Positions 39,801-48,800 of a DNA stretch of 64,000 nucleotides are shown here, piece by piece. Below the pieces are notes generated by a model. The model was not told where the DNA came from and made no database searches. It was given only the letters and a program-made list of their open reading frames with translations. How positions within the stretch are numbered: the stretch's first letter is position 1; each line of letters starts with the position of its first letter. Made by a program: the position numbers and the translations under genes. The DNA is from Ophioderma brevispina (Eukaryota; Echinodermata; Ophiuroidea; Amphilepidida; Ophiodermatidae): assembly GCA_023653785.1 (NCBI GenBank), contig JAMKCH010010179.1, forward strand, positions 49,200 through 113,199, read 5' to 3'.

Positions 39801-42800
39801 CCTTAATGTCCTGTTTGTTACCTTGGGCTTGTTACAATTTGTTTTGGGTTCTAGAATACCTTGTGAAGCAAATCCATTATACACTACGTCTATCAGATAT
39901 AGCAATTAGTTGAATTTTGAAGGAATAATTTAAAACTTTCAAGTGTCTTACTCTTTGCCCCTCTATTAAAGAGCAATAGCACATTTTAAAAATAGTGTGC
40001 CCTCAAGATTTTTTCAAAATTTATATATTTTTGCATGAAATTGGTTGTAAAGCTTTTTATATACATAAGACCTCAGCTGAAATGACAAGATAATGTCACG
40101 CCCTTATTGGTAAACAGAATGTTTTCATGATAAAATGACTCTGGCGACAATATTCAGGCAGGAAAACAGAAATGTTTTTTTAACCAAGAAGAAAACGCAT
40201 GCTGGAGTTGTTTCCTACAGCATGCACCCTTTTGAGGGCTGTGATTTTTGTGGTTTTAATATCAATGTGTACGAGTCTATGAATGTTATGACACTTGTTA
40301 AAGTTAAGTTAGCCTCCAAATTACTATTAATGTCCTTATCTGTTTTTGGGTATGTTATTTTTATATGAAAGATGTATCTCTGTTTCAATGGGCCTCACTA
40401 TTCATTGCCAAGCAAATTGAAGAAGAAAGGTTTAATATTTGTGAAAATATGCCAGTGCCATTAAAAATAAACACCCAGACACCAAATATTAGACTACTTT
40501 GGCAACCATGATAAAGGATAAAGGAAATGTTATGAATGAAACAACCTGTTCAATGACTGCTTGCATTAAAGAAATTAAAACACAGTGATAATAAATGAAA
40601 TTCCACCCGTTGTTTTAATATGCTCTGATTTTTTTTTATCCACTTTCTGTAATCCTGTAGGCTCAATTGATGGTAAAATAAGTTTCAAGCTGAAGGACAA
40701 TCCGTTCTGCATGACCCTTTTGACATAACTTTAGTCATGTCTCCTAAAAATGCTGAACAACACTGTGCAAAAAAAAACAATTACTATTGGGTAGGTAAGT
40801 GACTCTGTCAAGTTCCAAATTAAAATCCTGTAAACGATAGTAATTTCATCCAGCAGTAGTAATTCTCTTGAAGGTGGTCTGAAGCTTCATAATTTAGAAG
40901 CAAACGTTAAAAAGCAAATAACATCCTGACCTTTCTGGCCGGTTGTCATAATAAATGCAAAACTTACACCCATCTGATCACAGCCTCAACGCGACCAGCT
41001 AACTGCCTGTAATGGTCCGTGTTAAGGATCAAAATCAACGTTCCACATTAGTTACATCGCCTTCCATGCAGGCGGACTGGCTTACGGACTAGGGGTTTCA
41101 ATTGTAAATAGGGCAAACATTGCATTTGGGTTGCAGACTAAGTATGGGTTTAGACCAAATAGCAAATCACCCCTGTAAATGTGCAGAAGGGTGTACAAAC
41201 GAGAATCTCATGCATCATTGATTTGGATCACAAAACACCCCCTCTATTAATGTTAAAGACACTATCAGTGATTTGCTAAATCAGAAAATAAAAAAAATCA
41301 GATTTTTGCATTTTTGGAACAAGTATAGATATCTTAACATACCCTGCAAGTGATAAGTCTAGAAGTACCCTAATAAGGACAAAGTCGGATATTTTAGTCA
41401 TTACTGTCTGTACGGACAATTACTACAATGTGTAATTGAATGGGGATTCATATCTCTGAACAACATTGCTGTTTTCTTCCTTTTCTGTCAACTTTTCAGT
41501 TGGAAAAGATACCTAATGGGAGTCCTGCAGACTTCTTCACTTTTAAACTATTCCTACAATTTTTTTTTTTTTTATCTTTCGGGATGATCACCGATAGTAT
41601 CTTTAAAGTCAGGTCAGTTTTCCTCTGAGAGCCTGCTACTGGTATCTTGGTAAGCAGTACTACCTGTCCCAGGTCCGAGTTGTCGGCAGCTAAACCGTCA
41701 CCCCCATTGGGTTTTAAGGAAATATGATGAGGAGGGTAACTGGTTACCCTGGTAGAATGAAAAAGAAGATCTACCTACAAGGGCATCAGCTCTGGAGAGC
41801 TATAATGGCTGCCATCCAGCACATGCTGCCTTGCATGGTGGGCGTGGTTGCCCAAAGCCCGGGGGTACTCGACCCAAAATTGGGTACGGGTGTGCGTCCA
41901 CCGGGTAAAAAAAAATCGACCCATGTTTATAGTGACCAAATTATACAAAAATATGACCCATTTATATAGTTGTTTCCGAAATTTCGACCCATTACTATAG
42001 TTGGCTTTGAAATTTCTTACCATTTTTATAGTAATCTTAGCAAAATCGGCCCATTTTCATAGTAACTTTTTCCAAAAATCAGAAAATCAACCATTTTCAT
42101 TGTGATTTTAGTGAAAATCAGAAAAATCGACCCATTTTCATAGTAAAATGGGACCAAAAATTGAAAAATGGACCCATTTATATAGAAACAGTTACCTCAA
42201 AAAGTGACCCATCATTATAGTAGCCTGGTGGAAAAAACGACCTATTGTTATAGTAAGACGTGAAAATGTGACCCATATCGGCGGCACATACTTACCTACC
42301 CTTTTCCACTGAGTACCCCCCCGGGGCCCAAAGGCTAGGCCCACCGCTGAAAACTGTGGATTGACGTCAGGATAGGCATCCGGTCAATTATCTTTTGCTC
42401 CAATAAATCCTCACACAGCAGTATTGCTGCATGTATGGTGTATCCGGCCACCCTCCTTTAGAAATGACTAAAATGTATGATTTTGTCCTTATTAGGTTTT
42501 TTTTCAGTCTTAGTGCTTGTAGGATATGTTAGGATACCTGTACTTGTTACAGAAATGCAAAAATCTGATTTTTGATGATTTTTTTGATTTTCTGATTTCG
42601 CAAGTCGCTGATAGTGCCTTTAAAGGCCGACACATAGGTATCACTTTGTCCACTGTTGTTTTTGATGTAGTCTGTTGTTGATGTAGGTTGTTGATGAATG
42701 AATTGAAATGTAGTCTGTTGTTGATGTAGTCAGTTGTTGAGAAAAAAGATCGGTTAACATTTGCCTGTAATATTCACATACTTCAATGGATTTAACTAAA

Positions 42801-45800
42801 TTTGAGTCATAGGTGCAATGTGGGATCTCTCATTTGTTGATCAGGTCAAAGGTCACATAACAAGGTCACATAACAAGGTCAAACGTCATGTGAGGTCAAG
42901 TTGTAAGATGTAAAAATTGACCTGAATGGAAAAGTTAAAGTTCAATTGGAACGGAATTTGGTTTACGGATATTACGCGCAAACCCTCATTTGTTTATGAG
43001 GTCAACGGTTATATCTTCTTCTTCTTAGCATGTCCACAAGTCATTGGTGGGAGAGCGTGGCCTAGCGGTTAGGGTGCTTGCCTGTGGCGCAGATTTATCA
43101 AACAAATCCCGGGTTCGAATCCCGGTGGGGTCACTTGCTGGGATTTATTCGGGTGCTCAATTCTGGATTTAATCTGTATACAAGCTATTGATTAAATACA
43201 GAATACCGCTCTCCTCCATGGTTCACTTGGAATTGGGCAAATGAATCATGAAAGCATCCCGTCCTTCGGAGGGGACGTTAAGCTGTCGGTCCCGTGTACA
43301 GAGAGTCACAACTGTACATGTACATCGCAGTCAGTGTCGAATAAGAGTAGGGTGTAAACCCCTGCCTGTTCCCAATCCGCCCCAGTCTCAAAAAGTGGGC
43401 CATGTTAGGAGCGTCCGTATCATGGATACACACGGCCCCGGATCAGCTTACTCAGCTGAATAAATCCTGACACCACCACAAGCCAATGACTTGTGGATAT
43501 GATAAGAAGAAACGGTTATATGGCAAGGTCAAAGGTCATATGAGGCCTATCATTCACAAACTGCAACGGCAGGCAACACACGTGGTTCGTACCTTGTTAA
43601 AAGAACAGTAAGGTAAAAGAAAATGTGTATCCATCACATATTAAAGAATTGTGCTAATGATTGAATACTTATAGCATAATGAAAAACTGCATTTGTTCAG
43701 AAGATATGCATTAGATATCGGACGAACGCAAGACTAGAAGCAGTTGTCCATTCCTCATATAGCTTCATGATTTAGGGTTGTGTAATTCAGGAACTTTAGG
43801 TCTGTGTACAGAGAGAAGGTGGAAATAAATAAGCCATAACTGATTTTTTTCAGGATAGTTTGCTAATGTTGTGAGAAGCAACATATTAAAAGTCCCCAAG
43901 AGTCCCCCTTGTGCTTATTGAGTAATAAGGGGGTAACATTTATACAGGGGTAAAAAGTTTAAAACGATTCAATTTAGTTAAATCATGGACTATTGTATTC
44001 TTCTTGTCACACTGATTAAAAGAATGTATGGTTTGCCTAACTTTTGACTTAGTTTTAGGAATAGAAAATCTTTTAAGGTCATCGTGGGGTAAAATTTCCA
44101 AAACAGTCCGATTTTAATTAATCCCAAATTACTTGTACATGTTGTACGGTCATATTATGGCAAAAAATGCTCATTTACTTCATCTACATTTTTTAATATT
44201 GACCTTATAGGGCAGTGGCTTTTGACCTCCCGTAGACCCTGTAGAAACCTGCCATAATTAGCCCTATAACTAAGGCATGAAATTACTTCAGCTATTTAAA
44301 TATATCCTTTCAGTTTATACTGAAAGCATAATGAAAAACTGCATTTGTTCAGAAGATATGCATTAGATATCGGACGAACGCAAGACTAGAAGCAGTTGTC
44401 CATTCCTCATATAGCTTCATGATTTAGGGTTGTGTAATTCAGGAACTTTAGGTCTGTGTACAGAGAGAAGGTGGAAATAAATAAGCCATAACTGATTTTT
44501 TCAGGATAGTTTGCTAATGTTGTGAGAAGCAACATATCAAAAGTCCCCAAGAGGTCCCCCTTGTGCTTATTGAGTAATAAGGGGGTAACATTTATACAGG
44601 GGTAAAAAGTTTAAAACGATTCAATTTAGTTAAATCATGGACTATTATATTCTTCTTGTCACACTGATTAAAAAAATGTATGGTTTGCCTAACTTTTGAC
44701 TTAGTTTTAGGAATATAATAGAAAATGTTTTAAGGTCATTGTGGGGTAAATTTAAAAAAACAGTCCGATTTTAATTAATCCCAAATTACTTGTACATGTT
44801 GTACGGTCATATTATGGCAAAAAATGCTCATTTACTTCATCTACATTTTTTAATATTGACCTTATAGGGCAGTGGCTTTTGACCTCCCGTAGACCCTGTA
44901 GAAACCTGCCATAATTAGCCCTATAACTAAGGCATGAAATTACTTCAGCTATTTAAATATATCCTTTCAGTTTATACACAACGAGACGAACAATTTGATA
45001 CACTTTTGAAAAGAATCGGAGCATTCTGAAGCTTTACCCCAGCATGACCTTGAACCGTTATTTCCCTGTAGTTAATAAACGATAAGTCACAGATATGGTA
45101 AACTATACCTTTTTTAAACCTTATGACATGACGCAAACATTGGTATACATTTGAAGACAATTGGACCATTATAAAATTTGACCCCTGTGCAAACTTTACC
45201 CCCTTGTTACTCAATAAGAACAAGGGAGGCTCTTGGGGACTTTTGATATGTTGTTCCTTACAACATTAGGAAAACTATCCTGAAAAAATCAGCTATGGCT
45301 TATTTATTTCCGGGTGTTTTTCTATTAATCTTGGACTATGGAGGTAAACTCACTTATTAGGGTTATTACCTGTGATGTTTTCTTCCCCCGTTCATTGTTG
45401 TGATATACCAGGTACTAAATTTGGATTTATTTTGTTTATACCAACTTGTCTGGAGTATGATTAAACTTTTATGTGTTGCAAGCCTTAAGGCAGGAAGACA
45501 CATAGGACTCACTTTGTCCACTGTTGATGTCTGTTGTTGCTAAAAAGGGGTTAAGTTAACATTGCTGTTGTAATATCCACCATACTTTAATGGATTACAA
45601 CCAAACTTGTCAAGGTACAATTGACATACCCCATTTGTTGATGAGGTCAAAGGGTCACATACCAAGGTCAAAGTATGTGAGGTCAAGTTGTAAACTAGGC
45701 TGACAAGGTAAAATTGACCTCATTTGAAAAGTGAAGTTCAATTGGAATCAAAATTGCATCATAGGTGAACATAGGAGTCCGCATTGTTGAGGAGGTCTCA

Positions 45801-48800
45801 AAGGTCATGTGAAGGTCAAGTTGTAAAATAGGCGATCTGGTATTTAAATGCCTCAATGGACAACAAAACCTTGGCTTATGGAGTTCACAGCAAACCTCAT
45901 TTTTAATGAGGTCATAAGGTCAAATATCAAGGTCACAAGTCATGTGAGGCCTATCATTCACAAACAGCAACGGCAGGGGACACAAGCGGTCCGAGGACCG
46001 ATGTATTTTTACTTGCACATTTCTCTGTTGATGTTAATTTGAATAGGTACATGGGTACTCGAGAGGCAACGGGTATGGCAGCAGTAGAATTCAAAATGGT
46101 GACTGGTTATGTGGTTGACATGGAGTCATTAGGCCTGTATTTGAGACAACATGGCCGACGTATTGGTCTGAAGAGAGTTGATCCACCCAAGAAAGGCGAA
46201 CCGTTGGTGCTATACTTTGACCAGGTAAGTTTAGCACCAATATGTTGTTGCTCTATGGTGCAAAGTTTACATTTTAACTGCATTGAGTAAAACCTGCCAA
46301 TTGGTCAAAGTAGAACTTGAGTGATTTAAAGAGCCAATCAGCAACATGGTAAGATGGTGGTAGGGCTGAAGAGGACTACACCTTAAATATATGATAGCTG
46401 CATTATAATTGGTTATTGAAATGAATGTATACTGTAATTAGCCAATCAGGAATGCTGTATTAAAGGTGTTCTGGTGGGGTGAAATTATCTCATAAAATGG
46501 GAAATAAAAATGGTTATGCTATTGTAAAATTTAAGGTAATAGAATACATTTAGCTTTTTGTCTTGATTTGGAATGTTTCTTCCAAAGCTATTCTTATATC
46601 TTGATTTGGTCAATATTTTCCACAGAGTTTTGCAATGCATTTTTGTTTTGATTTGGACACTTTTTAGAGTTACAATTTTGATAAAGACAGCTCATCCCCA
46701 TAGATAATAACATATGCAATGATTTTTGTCTCGATTTGGACAATATTTTGAAAACTAGAGTGCTTTCTCAAAGGTGCGTGTTCCGATCGTCTTTGGGACC
46801 CCTCCGATTTACCCGGAAGTAGTATCGATTTTGATATCAGATGAAAGGCCGTATTTTTCTCATTGTCGTCCTGAAATTTGAGCCCTCAAATCCATTTCAT
46901 TCCCAAGATATAAACAAAACAACGCTGTTTTAGTGGTTAACCATCAATATTAGTACAGTATTGAATAGGGCTTTGCAACATGCATTATTGCGTCTACCAT
47001 AAAAACCGCAAGTTTGTTTCCCACGGTACTTGATGGGGTGTATGTGCAAGTGCCAGGTTCTCATATCAAGTAGAGAGCACAATACACATAAATTGGAACA
47101 AGCACCTTTAGAAAGTAGGATTTTAAGTTTTGAATTTGCAGGTTGTGTCATGATTTACTCTCATGGCTCAATTGTTTTGAAAATTCTAGGTGTCCCATCT
47201 TCATTTGATCCTTGAGTGGTGTTTTAAACATATGCTAATGCTTTTTCTTGTTTTCATTTTTCTCACATTATTTTTAAGGTGTTGCACTTTTCTCCCACAG
47301 CTATATTGTAAAATATATTATAAGCATATTTAAAAAAACAAACATTCAGATATTGAAATGTTTAGAACTCAATAATCAGATGTTGTATTTATTTGAATGG
47401 GGCTTTTTAAATATTGCTGATGTGGGACTCATTCCCTTGTTGGTGTCACATTATAAGAAATCTATTGTTTACTGAGTTGATTATTTTTTTTCAGTTTGAC
47501 AGACAGCAGCGTTGCTTTGATGTTGAAGTCAAACAGAAAGTGTTTGTCGACGGTGCTAAACCAGCATCAATCAAGGTCTACGATTACTATGAACCAGGTG
47601 AGTACTACGTGGGTGTGAGGCCCAAGTTTTTGTCCCCGCCGAACAAGTTCGGAACGGGGACTATGAAATGAGCAGCGTCCATTCGTCCGTCCGTCCGTTC
47701 GTCCGTCTGTGACCAAAATGTTAACCCATGTTGTGTACGATTTATCTGGAGTTCCATAAGGGCGATAATGATGCAAGAAGCGGGTAGATGAGTTTTCGAC
47801 CTGATTAGATTGTGGTCGTAAAATATGCTAATTAAGTATCTAATTTGCATAATTTATGAGAATTTTCCTGCAAGGCCTGAGTGAAGTTTCTGGAGTTCAC
47901 CATAAGGAATATAATTGATGTTGAACTTGGTTGGAAGGAAGAGGGCTGAGAAGTTTCTTGACTGATTAGATTTTGGGCTATTCCAGGCAAATTGAGTATG
48001 CAAATGAGCTCATTAAATTGCATAATGCTGTATCTTTGGAAAGGTACATCGGATAGGCAAGATTTCCTTCGCTACATGAGGACTTACTATGCATAGGGGG
48101 AGGCGCCCCCCCGTGAGGTGTTGGGGAGGGAGTGAGGGTGGGGAGGGTGTGGGGTGTTGAAGGGGGTGTTGGTGGAGGGGTGGGGATGCGGGGTGTTGGG
48201 AAAGGGTGAGGGTGTGCATGGCTGTTGGGAGGGGGTGGGGTGATTGCGGTGGTGTTGGAGGGGGGTTGGAGTGTTGATGGTCGCCACCCCCACACCCACT
48301 CCACAAAAGGGACAACAAAAGGTCAATTTTTGCTGATTGTTGGCATAAAAAAGTCCAAAATAATTTTAAGAAATTTTGACACAAGAAAGTCAAATTTTGG
48401 TGATCAGATGATCAAAAAAAGCCAAAAAAAGGACCATTTTATGGGGGGTAGGTCCACACTTTTACCAAAAAAGGGTCCACTTTTTCGAGGTGTTCTGCAA
48501 CACTCCCGCCCCCCCCCCAAAAAAAAACCTGCAAACAGCCACTGGGTGACATAGGCGTGAATAGAGATTATATAATGTTAAGTGATTAGAAGATTAGATA
48601 CTTATATAAAATTGGTCTTAACAACTTAATCCGCAAGTCTAAATTTTTATTCCAGATTAGCTTTCTGAACCTCAATCCATAATAAACATTAAATTTGGAT
48701 ATTAATTTGAAAATAATTAGGGGAAGTAGTAGAGTTTCAAACAGAACAATATGTTAACGATATTCAGTTATCCTATATACTGTGTTAAAAATGTTTTTTT

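Larger units (their letters stand above)
42624..43600 (+). repeat. AGGTCA-rich intronic repeat family, copy 3, interrupted
   Basis: The head gccgacacataggtatcact and the end acaaactgcaacggcagg + caacacacgtgg match the other copies. It is split at 43014 by a 496-base insertion, with the host sequence resuming at 43511. Confidence 0.85.

Noticed and set aside
43050..43135. A functional tRNA gene
   Set aside because: The acceptor stem does not pair and the region between the A and B boxes is too long; it is a SINE head.
47978..48393. Proline/histidine-rich minus-strand ORFs up to 126 codons
   Set aside because: They are the complement of a G-rich simple-sequence tract and are open in several frames at once.
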